Source of the DNA: Hahella sp. KA22
Lineage (GTDB): Bacteria > Pseudomonadota > Gammaproteobacteria > Pseudomonadales > Oleiphilaceae
Length of the DNA: 64,000 nucleotides
Reading direction: 5' to 3'
Assembly (NCBI RefSeq): GCF_004135205.1
Contig: NZ_CP035490.1
Location: 5,819,501 to 5,883,500, forward strand
Shown here: in pieces, positions 51,997-61,123 of the stretch
How the letters are laid out: every line of letters begins with the position of its first letter
Position numbering within the stretch: position 1 is the first letter of the stretch
The notes under the pieces: model-generated
What the model saw: only the letters and a program-made list of their open reading frames with translations
Told to the model about the DNA's origin: nothing
Database searches by the model: none
Made by a program: the position numbers and the translations under genes

Positions 51997-53300
51997 TGCT
52001 CAAACACAAACGAAAGCGTCGTCACTCTCTGTCAGTCAGGCTGATTTTGATATTTTTGGCCACCGCCTTTGCAGTCCTTGTGCTCATCGCGGCGGCTTTT
52101 CAGAATATTTCGCAGGAACGCGCCCATGTTTTCTGGAAAGATATTTTTTCAGATTACTTTTACTCCCTCAGCAAAGACATTCAGCCCCCTTACGACTCGG
52201 CGTTCATAGCGTCCATAGAGAGCCGCACCCATACTCAAGTCAGCGTCCAGAATACCGATGGAGCTTGGGCGCACGAAACACCTCCGTTCGCCGGTGCAGA
52301 TCTTGAGTTCCGCGACGCTGGCGATGGCCGTATCGAATACACTCATTGGAGACGCTACTTTGTCCTGCGCATTCCGCGCCAAGACGCCACCATCTATTTC
52401 TACGCCAGACCATTTGAAGGCGAGAACGGCCTGACTTTCACCGGCATCGCCCTGCTGCTGTCGATCTTACTGGTGATCTTTCTCTGCTTTCTGAGCATTA
52501 AACGCTTACTCAAGCCTATCGGCTGGCTGACCCAGGCCGCGCAAAAGGTGGCTGGCGGCGACTTCCAGCAACGCATTCCCACTCTGAGGCAGGATGAGCT
52601 GGGACAGTTGAGCGACACCTTCAACACCATGTCCGCGCAGATTGAGTCCATGCTTAACGCCAAACGCCAGTTGTTGCTGGCTATCAGCCACGAGCTCAGA
52701 TCGCCTCTCACCCGAATGCGCGTCGCTGGCGAAATGATCGACGACGAAGCGCAACGCGATGAACTGGTGCGTGAAATACATCATATGGACAGACTGATCA
52801 CTGAACTGCTGGAATGCGAAAGACTGGAAACAGGCCATCACGCGCTCCAGTTGCACGACATCGACGCCGCCAGACTGTTATGCGAGCTGATCGATGAGCG
52901 CTTCGCCAGACAGCGCGCCTTGATCAGACTGGATTGCTCCGCAAACAACCAGGCGCACCTGGACCCTGTTCGCTTCAAACTGCTGGCGGCCAACCTGCTA
53001 GATAACGCGTTGAAGCATGGGGAGGGCAAGAATGTTGTCGCTAGTTGGCGACAACTACCGGATTACGGCGAATTGATTGTCGAAGACAAAGGACAAGGCG
53101 TCGAGTCGGAGCATTTAGCAGCGCTGACAGATCCCTTCTATCGCGGAGACCAATCACGCGCTCACACTGGCGGCCTTGGACTAGGCCTCTATCTATGTCG
53201 ACAGATCGCCAAAGCGCATGGCGGCGAACTGCGCATCGACAGTGAGAAAGGCAAGGGAACCCGCGTCACCGTGAGGTTCCCGTTAAACAGCGATCGTTAG
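51996..53300 (+). CDS. sensor histidine kinase, CpxA-like
   Basis: A 434-residue HAMP-containing kinase with two membrane helices (LIFLATAFAVLVLIAAAF and GIALLLSILLVIFLCFLSI) around a periplasmic loop of about 120 residues. Next come HAMP, the phospho-acceptor His in AISHELRSPLTRMR, and the ATPase motifs NLLDNALKHG, VEDKGQGVE and GGLGLGLYLC. It is coupled to the response regulator. The small periplasmic domain and the divergent CpxP/Spy-like gene fit an envelope-stress sensor. Confidence 0.93.
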   Translation: MLKHKRKRRHSLSVRLILIFLATAFAVLVLIAAAFQNISQERAHVFWKDIFSDYFYSLSKDIQPPYDSAFIASIESRTHTQVSVQNTDGAWAHETPPFAGADLEFRDAGDGRIEYTHWRRYFVLRIPRQDATIYFYARPFEGENGLTFTGIALLLSILLVIFLCFLSIKRLLKPIGWLTQAAQKVAGGDFQQRIPTLRQDELGQLSDTFNTMSAQIESMLNAKRQLLLAISHELRSPLTRMRVAGEMIDDEAQRDELVREIHHMDRLITELLECERLETGHHALQLHDIDAARLLCELIDERFARQRALIRLDCSANNQAHLDPVRFKLLAANLLDNALKHGEGKNVVASWRQLPDYGELIVEDKGQGVESEHLAALTDPFYRGDQSRAHTGGLGLGLYLCRQIAKAHGGELRIDSEKGKGTRVTVRFPLNSDR

Positions 53301-53301
53301 A

Positions 53302-54312
53302 TTACAGGCTGGGACATTTAGGAATCGCACAGGAGGCGGCAGTCTTGCGCGCCAGAATATTCGCCACATCCTTCGATGTTGTGGCGATAGTGGCGTCGTC
53401 AGGGGCCAGCGCACTGGCGCATTTCGCCGCTTCTGTCGCAACCTCGCACCCTTGCTGGGCAAGCGCATAAGACAGATTATTCCAGCCTTCCGCCTTCTGC
53501 GGTTGCAGCGCCACCAACTGTCGAAACGCAGCCTCCGCCACAGCGTAATCTTTGGCGGCATAGGCGAGATTGCCAAATCCCAGTTGCAAAATAACAGAGT
53601 CCGGCCAACGCTTCACCGCCGCGGCGTAAGTGGCGCGGGCCTGCTGCGGATGTCCGGTATTCGCTAAGTCCTGCGCCGCTTTAGCGACAGGAAAGGGCTC
53701 TCCTGTGGCGGGCAAATCTCCGGGAGGTAAAATGACCCGCGCCCAATAGCCGCCATTTTTCCAGGTGCGCTCAAAGGTGCGCAGCAACAGCGTTTCACGT
53801 TCAGTGACGCCTGAACGCAGAATGATTTCCGCGCTGCCGAAGTCATACCCTACCACTACCGCGAAATGCCAGACCGGACTCCAGCTCAACCCCAGGTTCT
53901 GAAACACCAAAACAGGGTGTCCCGCAGCCACTTCGCGCAGGATATTCTCCATTTCAGGCTGCAATGGATAGGCGAGTCGCCCATAGCTGCGGGCCGCCGC
54001 CACCATCTCCACCTGGAAACTCCCCTGCCGGTCCGGCACATACACCAAACCAACCAGATCGTCGGGAACAACAGGCTGTTCGGGCGCTGTCAGCACTGTC
54101 GCCAACGCCGCAGGGCCACACTGATATTCAGACTGAGGATAAAAAGGCGTTGCGGTAAGTTCCGCCTGAAAGGGGATATCGCTGGGCGGTTCCGCCATCA
54201 GCGCCGCCGACTGCGGTAAAGAACCACAGCCAGAGAGCGCCGCGACGATTACAACTATAATCGCCGCGGCCTTTGCGTGTATTTGCTTAAACAATGTCCG
54301 AACTACAAACAA
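53302..54312 (-). CDS. PA2778-family cysteine peptidase, C39-like lipoprotein with TPR
   Basis: A 336-residue lipoprotein (lipobox ALSGC, Cys29). The papain-like C39 domain has nucleophile Cys65 in QSEYQCGPAALATVL, His149 in SPVWHFAVVVGYD and Asp157. The C-terminal 130 residues are TPR-like helices (ATYAAAVKRWPDSVILQLGFGNLAY and AEAAFRQLVALQPQKAEGWNN). It is stop-to-stop close to the convergent kinase gene. PA2779 lies 37 bp upstream and is its constant neighbour in Pseudomonas. The start is a TTG. The role is probably proteolytic maturation of a periplasmic substrate. Confidence 0.9.
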   Translation of the reverse strand: MFVVRTLFKQIHAKAAAIIVVIVAALSGCGSLPQSAALMAEPPSDIPFQAELTATPFYPQSEYQCGPAALATVLTAPEQPVVPDDLVGLVYVPDRQGSFQVEMVAAARSYGRLAYPLQPEMENILREVAAGHPVLVFQNLGLSWSPVWHFAVVVGYDFGSAEIILRSGVTERETLLLRTFERTWKNGGYWARVILPPGDLPATGEPFPVAKAAQDLANTGHPQQARATYAAAVKRWPDSVILQLGFGNLAYAAKDYAVAEAAFRQLVALQPQKAEGWNNLSYALAQQGCEVATEAAKCASALAPDDATIATTSKDVANILARKTAASCAIPKCPSL

Positions 54313-54348
54313 CGTTTATCGCCAAACCGCATAGAAGCTCAGCGCACC

Positions 54349-54756
54349 TTAACGGCCGATGGGCTTGATAACCGGGAAAATATTGGTGGCGCCCAGTAGA
54401 TCCAGCACGATCAATATCACAAAAATAACCAGAATCACGCCCAAAGCAGAGCTGGCGCCCGCTGGCATTTCATTGATTTGCTTATTGAATTCCGCGATTT
54501 CATCCGCAGTCATGTTCGCCACGCGAGCTTCAACGTCTTCCTGGCTTACGCCCAGGCTCAGCAACACTTCTTTCGCCTCATCAGAGCCAGTAATGCGCAT
54601 AATCTGCTCGCGATCATAGTTTTGCTGCTCAACCTGAATCTGAGTATCAGTTGAGACCATCGCCGCACGCACCGCAGCACTCTGCAAGCTCAATACGAAC
54701 ATGCTCATGCTCAGCAATACAGCGGTAATTTGCTTAATCAGGCGTTTGGATTTCAT
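54349..54756 (-). CDS. PA2779-family protein, possible peptidase substrate
   Basis: 135 residues: an N-terminal signal segment (ITAVLLSMSMFVLSLQSAAVRA), then an acidic helical stretch (GSDEAKEVLLSLGVSQEDVEARVANM and TADEIAEFNKQINEMPAGA), and then a C-terminal hydrophobic helix (LGVILVIFVILIVLDLLGA). The ATG at 54756 has GAGGA 6 nt upstream. The acidic helix ending in AGA before a hydrophobic tail recalls a double-glycine-type leader, and a C39-like peptidase gene is next to it. That reading is inference; the pairing itself is a known gene neighbourhood. Confidence 0.85.
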   Translation of the reverse strand: MKSKRLIKQITAVLLSMSMFVLSLQSAAVRAAMVSTDTQIQVEQQNYDREQIMRITGSDEAKEVLLSLGVSQEDVEARVANMTADEIAEFNKQINEMPAGASSALGVILVIFVILIVLDLLGATNIFPVIKPIGR

Positions 54757-54918
54757 AGTCATTCCTCATTTCTTAAGTAAGAGATTCGTTGGAGTTATTA
54801 CTGCGACATCGCGTCGCGTTGACGAAAGAAACAGAATTCTAAGTGTCGCAACGGAATTACGAAAGTGCAAACGCCCTGCTGCGAGATATTTATTCACAAC
54901 AGGGCGCTTACATTATTT

Positions 54919-54942
54919 CCGACGCCGGACCTGCGGCGTCGG
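54919..54942. repeat. hairpin between PA2779 and the OmpA lipoprotein gene
   Basis: A 9-bp perfect stem CCGACGCCG/CGGCGTCGG with loop GACCTG lies 40 nt downstream of the OmpA-family stop. A second imperfect CGCCCTG/CAGGGCG pair lies further on. Neither has a clear T-tract. Confidence 0.45.
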
Positions 54943-54981
54943 CAGCTCAGGTTGCGCAATCCGTCGCGAACTCAGGGCTGA

Positions 54982-55491
54982 TTAGAGGCTCGCGCCCTGT
55001 GGAACGATTTCCACGCGACGATTCATCTGACGGCCTTGCTCATTTGAGTTTTCAGCCAGCGGTTGCTCTTCGCCGTGAGGAACCACTACGAAATCAACCT
55101 GTCCGGAAACCAGATTGCGCAATGCCTGTACGGTGCTGTTGGCGCGATCAGCGGACAGCTTGCGGTTGTAGTCTGCGGAACCTGTGTCGTCTGCGTGACC
55201 GTGTATTTCAACGCGGTTGTAGGCGCCTTCCTGGATGTAGCTCGCCCACTGCTGCAGGTCGCCTTGCTCGCCAGGACCAATCTTGGCGGAGTCAAAAGCA
55301 AATTCAATATTCGCGCTTGGCATTGGCGCGGCTTCCACTACTGGCTCTGGAGCCGGCTCAACCACAGGCTCTGGCTGGGCTGGTTCAATCACCACCGGCT
55401 CTTCAACTACAGGCTCCGGCTGGCTGGACGCACACGCGGACAGACCAATCACAGCAGCCGCCAACAAACTGAATTTAGACAGGTTTTTCAT
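54982..55491 (-). CDS. OmpA-family lipoprotein
   Basis: 169 residues: lipobox LSAC, a Pro/Glu/Val-rich repeated linker (EPVVE and EPAQPEPVVEPAPEP), and a C-terminal OmpA peptidoglycan-binding domain with EFAFDSAKIGPGE, EIHGHADDTGSADYNRKLS and NRRVEIV. It is Pal-like in outline. RBS GAGGAA precedes the ATG. It likely tethers the outer membrane to peptidoglycan. It is one of five adjacent minus-strand envelope genes. Confidence 0.92.
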   Translation of the reverse strand: MKNLSKFSLLAAAVIGLSACASSQPEPVVEEPVVIEPAQPEPVVEPAPEPVVEAAPMPSANIEFAFDSAKIGPGEQGDLQQWASYIQEGAYNRVEIHGHADDTGSADYNRKLSADRANSTVQALRNLVSGQVDFVVVPHGEEQPLAENSNEQGRQMNRRVEIVPQGASL

Positions 55492-55509
55492 GTTTTTTCC
55501 TCATTTCTA

Positions 55510-56001
55510 CTATCTAATTGCGGGGCAACCATTCCTTAGGCGGCTCCCTATCTTTGGGCGCCCGGTTAAATCACCAAGCGGTTTCTGTAATTCTCGTCCA
55601 CCAGTCCCTCTCCTCATCCTGAACTCTGTATGGGGCGTTATCCCCTCATCACGAGCCGGCTCAAAAGAGGGATCGGCTTCCTGGCGTTCTTCACAAGTCA
55701 GCAGTCGATTATCCACCCGGGACACTCCCTCGACTGAAAGCGCAACTTGCTCCGCCAGCACTTTTTCTATCGCGGTGTCGACATCGCCTTCCAATACCGC
55801 TCTGTCGCGAATCACCGTCACCTGGATTGCGAAGGCGCGCAATGCCGGGTTCAATAAATAGCGGGTTTGAATCACCCCTTCCTTCCAGCCTTCGGCGAAG
55901 GGGCTGCGTCCGTTGTCATTGGCTTTGGCGACTATCGTCGCAGTGGTAAGCGCCACCAGGACGAACATCTTTAGCCACTGCGTAACCGTTCTCGAACACA
56001 T
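55510..56001 (-). CDS. BON-domain periplasmic protein
   Basis: 163 residues with a signal peptide (MFVLVALTTATIVAKA). A BON-like core runs from ALRAFAIQVTVIRDRAVLEGDV to LSVEGVSRVDNRLL, as in OsmY-type proteins. The C-terminal 50 residues are polar and unstructured-looking. RBS GGGAGAA precedes the ATG. BON domains bind membranes or other envelope proteins; a stress role is inferred. It lies 18 bp upstream of the OmpA gene and is probably cotranscribed. Confidence 0.8.
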   Translation of the reverse strand: MCSRTVTQWLKMFVLVALTTATIVAKANDNGRSPFAEGWKEGVIQTRYLLNPALRAFAIQVTVIRDRAVLEGDVDTAIEKVLAEQVALSVEGVSRVDNRLLTCEERQEADPSFEPARDEGITPHTEFRMRRGTGGRELQKPLGDLTGRPKIGSRLRNGCPAIR

Positions 56002-56089
56002 ATTGCTTCTCCCTTACAGCCAACCCGACGGCCCCTCCCGGGCTCGTTAGCCTGTTCAGCTAAATAACTCTTTAGCACTACATTTAGCG

Positions 56090-56392
56090 CTACGAACTGA
56101 TCTCTGGCGTGGCGTCAGGCTTTACTGACGCCGACTTGTTATGCGCCGAAGACATAAAGTCCGCATACTCAACCAGGGAGATATCTCCGCTCCGATCCAT
56201 ATCGAACATCTCAAAAGCATCCATCAGATCCTGTCGATTCCGCGCCTCAAATCGGGTGATCAAGGCGTCTGCATCCTTGTCCATCTCCACGAATCCTGGA
56301 ATGGTGATGTCGAACTGATTATCGACTGTCGCCGCCTGCGCTCCGCTAACTGCAGCGCACAGCGCCAGAATTATGGTCAGCAGAGATTTCAT
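56090..56392 (-). CDS. EF-hand periplasmic protein
   Basis: About 100 residues from the ATG at 56392, which has GAGGAG 7 nt upstream (the longer frame to 56437 is rejected). A signal peptide (LLTIILALCAAVSGAQA) is followed by two EF-hand-like loops, DKDADALITRFE and DMDRSGDISLVE. The second is canonical. The role is unknown. It is the third Ca2+-binding-type envelope protein of the window, counting the propeller and the EF-hand lipoprotein. Confidence 0.82.
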   Translation of the reverse strand: MKSLLTIILALCAAVSGAQAATVDNQFDITIPGFVEMDKDADALITRFEARNRQDLMDAFEMFDMDRSGDISLVEYADFMSSAHNKSASVKPDATPEISS

Positions 56393-56739
56393 GATGCGGC
56401 TCCTCATAAGGTCGTGGACTAATAAAGTCATGGACAAGTTTCAGCAAATGGATGAACGACTTGGTTATCGCCAGTCCGATTAACAATACAAGAACACTAA
56501 CAATTTTCGATCCATAAAAAACTTAACCATTTAAAATCAAACAGTTAAAAACATTTTCATTTGTTAACGCTTTTTCCTCAGGCTTGTAAACTGTTGCCTA
56601 ACGGACACAGCCCATTTTGCGACAAACCCTATAATTCCATATATTTCAATAAGTTAATGTGTTGCTTTTTTGCAACTCTAGGAATGAAGAAGAAAACTCG
56701 GTATGGTTGCGAAAACTTTCCGGATTGCAAAAACGACCA

Positions 56740-58269
56740 ATGGGTTTTCCTTTTTACTCTATCTCTCTTACCCGGCAGTGGGCCCTGGGCATGCTGCTGG
56801 CGGTGGCGCCGCTGATCGTGGCGGTTGGCTACGCGATCTGGTCGATGGACAAGCACAACCGTCGCCAGAACGAATTGGTGGAATCCACCGCTGCGATTAA
56901 CCGGCAAATGTCAGCTTTACAAGAATTGGTGAAAGAACTGGAGCGCTCTGCACGCCAGTTTGTCGTCTTGCAGGACGCGCGATTCGAGAAAATCTATGGA
57001 GAGAAGTACGCCAAGCTGCAGGAGCAGGCGACGGCGCTGGAGCGTAACATCGGCTCCGCCAAAATGAGCGACATGGTCAGTCAGTTGCTGCGGGTCACCC
57101 ACCGGAGCGCGCTTTCCATCAACTCGCCAGCCAAGCGCGACGCCGCGCCTGAGCAACTGTCGACGCCCAAAGGGGTTGAAGCCGAAGAGACCCTCAATGA
57201 AGTCGTAGGACCCGAATTTGAAGCAAACAGTCTGGGGCGTCTGACGGCTATTTTTAACAGCGCGGCGGAGATTACCTCCAATATCACCGCTCTCGCCAAT
57301 GAGGCCATGAACGCCTCCCTGGCGGAGCAAAAAGAGGGCTTTCGCACCACCCAATGGTGGCTGGCGATTCTGGGCTTGCTCGCCCTGCCGGCCTCCTTTG
57401 TGATCATGGTGATCTGGTCCTACGTCATAACGCGCCCCCTGAATAACCTCTCGCAGACAATACGCCGCATCGGAGAGGGCGAACTGGAAGGCTGCGCCAA
57501 AGTGGAAGGACCTGAAGAGTTTCAAGTACTGGGAAAAAGACTGGAGTGGCTGCGTGAGAACCTAGAGCTGATCGAGCAACAGAAAAGCGCCTTTTTACGC
57601 CATGTCACGCACGAACTGAAAACCCCTTTGGCGGCGATTTTCGAAGCCAGCGCGCTGTTGACGGAAGAGATTCCCGGCCCACTGACCGGCGAGCAGAGAA
57701 AGGTGGTGGGGATACTGTTCGATAACGCCATCCGCTTGCAGGAAATGATACAACAGCTCCTGAATTTCAACAGCGTCCGCCTGGCCGCCGGCGGCCCGCG
57801 CCAAACGCTGGAGCTGCCTGAATTCCTGCATAAGTCGATTGAGCGCTACCGTTCGCTGGCTAACGCCAATCAGGTTTACATAGAAATTCCCAAGACGTCC
57901 ATTGCGGTGGAGAGCGACCCGGTTCTATTGGAGATGATCTTCAATAACCTGCTCAGCAACGCCATTCACTTTTCCCCACCCGGCAGCCGCATCGCTCTGG
58001 GATGGGGGAATGAAGACGCCGATGGCGAGCAGCCAGGATGGTGGCTGGAAGTTCGCGATCAGGGACCGGGGATTTCCAAACATGACAAAGAAAAAATATT
58101 CACACCGTTCTTCCAGGGCGACAATAAGCGTCAGGGAGCAACGAAAGGAAGCGGACTCGGGCTGGCGATCGTCGCCGAGTGCCTGCGCCATCTTGGCGGC
58201 GACATACAGGTCATGGATGAGGAGCCCAATGGGACCCGCTTTTATATCAGTTTCACGGATTACACATGA
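56740..58269 (+). CDS. glrK: sensor histidine kinase GlrK/QseE-type
   Basis: About 509 residues with two membrane helices (WALGMLLAVAPLIVAVGYAIW and WLAILGLLALPASFVIMVIW) around a helical periplasmic region, then HAMP. The H-box is FLRHVTHELKTPLAAI, with ATPase motifs NNLLSNAIHFSPPG, VRDQGPGI and GSGLGLAIV. The ATG at 56740 gives the family N-terminus, but no good ribosome binding site is seen; the frame is open from a TTG at 56659. It overlaps the next gene by ATGA. Gene order kinase-lipoprotein-sigma54 regulator matches E. coli glrK-qseG-glrR. Confidence 0.9.
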   Translation: MGFPFYSISLTRQWALGMLLAVAPLIVAVGYAIWSMDKHNRRQNELVESTAAINRQMSALQELVKELERSARQFVVLQDARFEKIYGEKYAKLQEQATALERNIGSAKMSDMVSQLLRVTHRSALSINSPAKRDAAPEQLSTPKGVEAEETLNEVVGPEFEANSLGRLTAIFNSAAEITSNITALANEAMNASLAEQKEGFRTTQWWLAILGLLALPASFVIMVIWSYVITRPLNNLSQTIRRIGEGELEGCAKVEGPEEFQVLGKRLEWLRENLELIEQQKSAFLRHVTHELKTPLAAIFEASALLTEEIPGPLTGEQRKVVGILFDNAIRLQEMIQQLLNFNSVRLAAGGPRQTLELPEFLHKSIERYRSLANANQVYIEIPKTSIAVESDPVLLEMIFNNLLSNAIHFSPPGSRIALGWGNEDADGEQPGWWLEVRDQGPGISKHDKEKIFTPFFQGDNKRQGATKGSGLGLAIVAECLRHLGGDIQVMDEEPNGTRFYISFTDYT

Positions 58270-58780
58270 CAGCATTGAACTCAAGAAAAGTGATTTTTTC
58301 CCTTGGCGTCGCCCTGGGCCTGTTGGTCCAGTCAGGTTGTAAAAACCTGGCTCTGGTGACGAACGCAGTGGGAGGCGATCCCAACTCGCCGCTGCTGCTT
58401 GAGCGGGTTCCCAACCCTGACCTCGCCGATATCCTTGAGCAACGCGACAAACATTGCCAAAGAAGCAAAGAAGCCCGTTCCCGACGCCTGGAGCGCATGG
58501 CGTCAAAACACCGGGCGGAGGCCTTTGAGACGATTATGATCGCCAGTTGCGAGCCGGATTATTATCCCGGCGTCATGCAAACCGCATTGCAGTCACTGCG
58601 TAAATATCAGGACTGGAACTGGGGCGCGCAGAGTTTCATCAAGCTCATGCAAGACGTATCCGACTCCCAGCAACGCATGCTGGCTTACAACCAGAAGTTG
58701 AAACTGAAACTCGAACAAACCATCGAAGCTATAGGCGCCATCGAAGAAGGCATTAACCAACGTACGGAAGAGTCTCCCAA

Positions 58781-58784
<4 letters not shown>
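58266..58784 (+). CDS. qseG: QseG-type outer-membrane lipoprotein
   Basis: A 172-residue lipoprotein (lipobox VQSGC). Two Cys follow in the mature part (DKHCQRS and IASCEPD), and the C-terminus is a long helix (KLKLKLEQTIEAIGAIEEGI). It sits between the GlrK and GlrR genes with ATGA overlaps on both sides. In enterobacteria QseG activates the QseE/GlrK kinase by direct contact, so the same is inferred here. Sequence conservation with QseG is mainly in position and layout. Confidence 0.8.
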
Positions 58785-60142
<1,358 letters not shown>

Positions 60143-60182
60143 ACCTCGCCGCCAGGAACAGCCTTCCTCTCTTTCTGTCTCA

Positions 60183-60204
60183 GGGGACGTCCATTGACGT
60201 CCCC
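60183..60204 (+). terminator. hairpin after the glrK-qseG-glrR operon
   Basis: A 9-bp stem GGGGACGTC/GACGTCCCC with loop CATT lies 40 nt after the stop codon. The tail TCATTCG is not T-rich. Confidence 0.55.
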
Positions 60205-60260
60205 TCATTCGTAAAACATTGAAACAGTTCGTACCTGCGGACTTCGTCGCCAAAACCCTT

Positions 60261-60269
60261 TGCTATACT
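60261..60269 (+). promoter_or_regulatory. extended -10 promoter element
   Basis: TGCTATACT is a TGn-TATACT extended -10. The -35 (near 60241) is weak. It would start the MauL-like/EAL/DUF3034 transcript about 85 bp upstream of the first gene. Confidence 0.5.
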
Positions 60270-60361
60270 GAAATTTATCAAGAGATTTAGGGTCTGTTGA
60301 CGTTTCGGCGTCGTCACTGCTGCGCTTGGGAAACCGTCAATCAAGGCGTGAGGAACGAAGT

Positions 60362-61123
60362 TTGGTAATTCCAAATGAGCGACGTGTAATCAGGGGCCGC
60401 ATCGACCCAGCCCGAGCCGCCACATCCCCCGTTCGTCCATGTCGAGCATTAGCGCTGGCGTTCGTCCTGGCGAGTCCGGCGGTCACGGCGCAAACGCTTC
60501 ATTTCCTGGCCTTAAGCGATCATGACGTTCCTGTGGAGAACGTGGTCATCAGTCTGCCAGCAGACCAAACACCCTCCCCCGCACCGGCTTATGCGGGAGC
60601 CCCCGCCATCATGGATCAGGTGAAAAAGCAGTTCCGCCCCAAGATTCTGGCTGTAGCGGCGGGAACTCAAGTTGCATTTCCCAACAGCGATAACGTGCGT
60701 CATCACGTCTACTCATTCTCTCCCGCCAAAGCATTTGAACTGAAGCTCTACAGCGGCCAGCCGGAAGCGCCTCTGCTGTTTCAGCAGCCCGGCGTCGTAG
60801 TGCTGGGGTGCAACATCCACGACAGTATGCTTGGCTACATCTACGTCGCGGAGACGCCCTACTTCTCCCAGACCGACGCATCCGGCAAAGCAACGTTGAC
60901 CTTCCCGGACGCCAAACCTGCGCCGCAGGACATTTTGGTCTGGAGCCCTGAACTTTCCATTGATTCTCAAACCATATTGCGACTGACTCTATCTGAACTC
61001 CCTACCAGCGCGGCGGACCGCGGCGCTTACATTATCCGACTGAACATGCAGGGAAATAGCGTGGAGCGCACGCAGAGCAAGTCCGGCTTCGGCGGTAAAT
61101 TCCGCAAGCAACAGCATGAATAG
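60362..61123 (+). CDS. MauL-type cupredoxin-like periplasmic protein
   Basis: About 253 residues with a signal peptide (ALALAFVLASPAVTA). A cupredoxin-like core has candidate copper ligands His in SDNVRHHVYSF, Cys and His in VVVLGCNIHDSM, and the Met that follows (CNIHDSM), the spacing of a type 1 site. Similar proteins are often annotated as methylamine utilisation proteins, yet no mau genes are here. Starts: TTG at 60362 with AGGA upstream, or TTG at 60326. It overlaps the next gene by 8 bp. Copper binding is inferred from the motif. Confidence 0.75.
   Translation: MVIPNERRVIRGRIDPARAATSPVRPCRALALAFVLASPAVTAQTLHFLALSDHDVPVENVVISLPADQTPSPAPAYAGAPAIMDQVKKQFRPKILAVAAGTQVAFPNSDNVRHHVYSFSPAKAFELKLYSGQPEAPLLFQQPGVVVLGCNIHDSMLGYIYVAETPYFSQTDASGKATLTFPDAKPAPQDILVWSPELSIDSQTILRLTLSELPTSAADRGAYIIRLNMQGNSVERTQSKSGFGGKFRKQQHE

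Noticed and set aside
54934-54965. sigma54 promoter in the PA2779/OmpA gap
   Set aside because: GGCAGCTCAGGTTGC is close, but the GG-to-GC distance is one base too long and no plus-strand gene follows.
54843-55472. 209-codon plus-strand frame over the OmpA lipoprotein
   Set aside because: It is a shadow of a repeat-rich coding region; the minus-strand OmpA domain is unambiguous.
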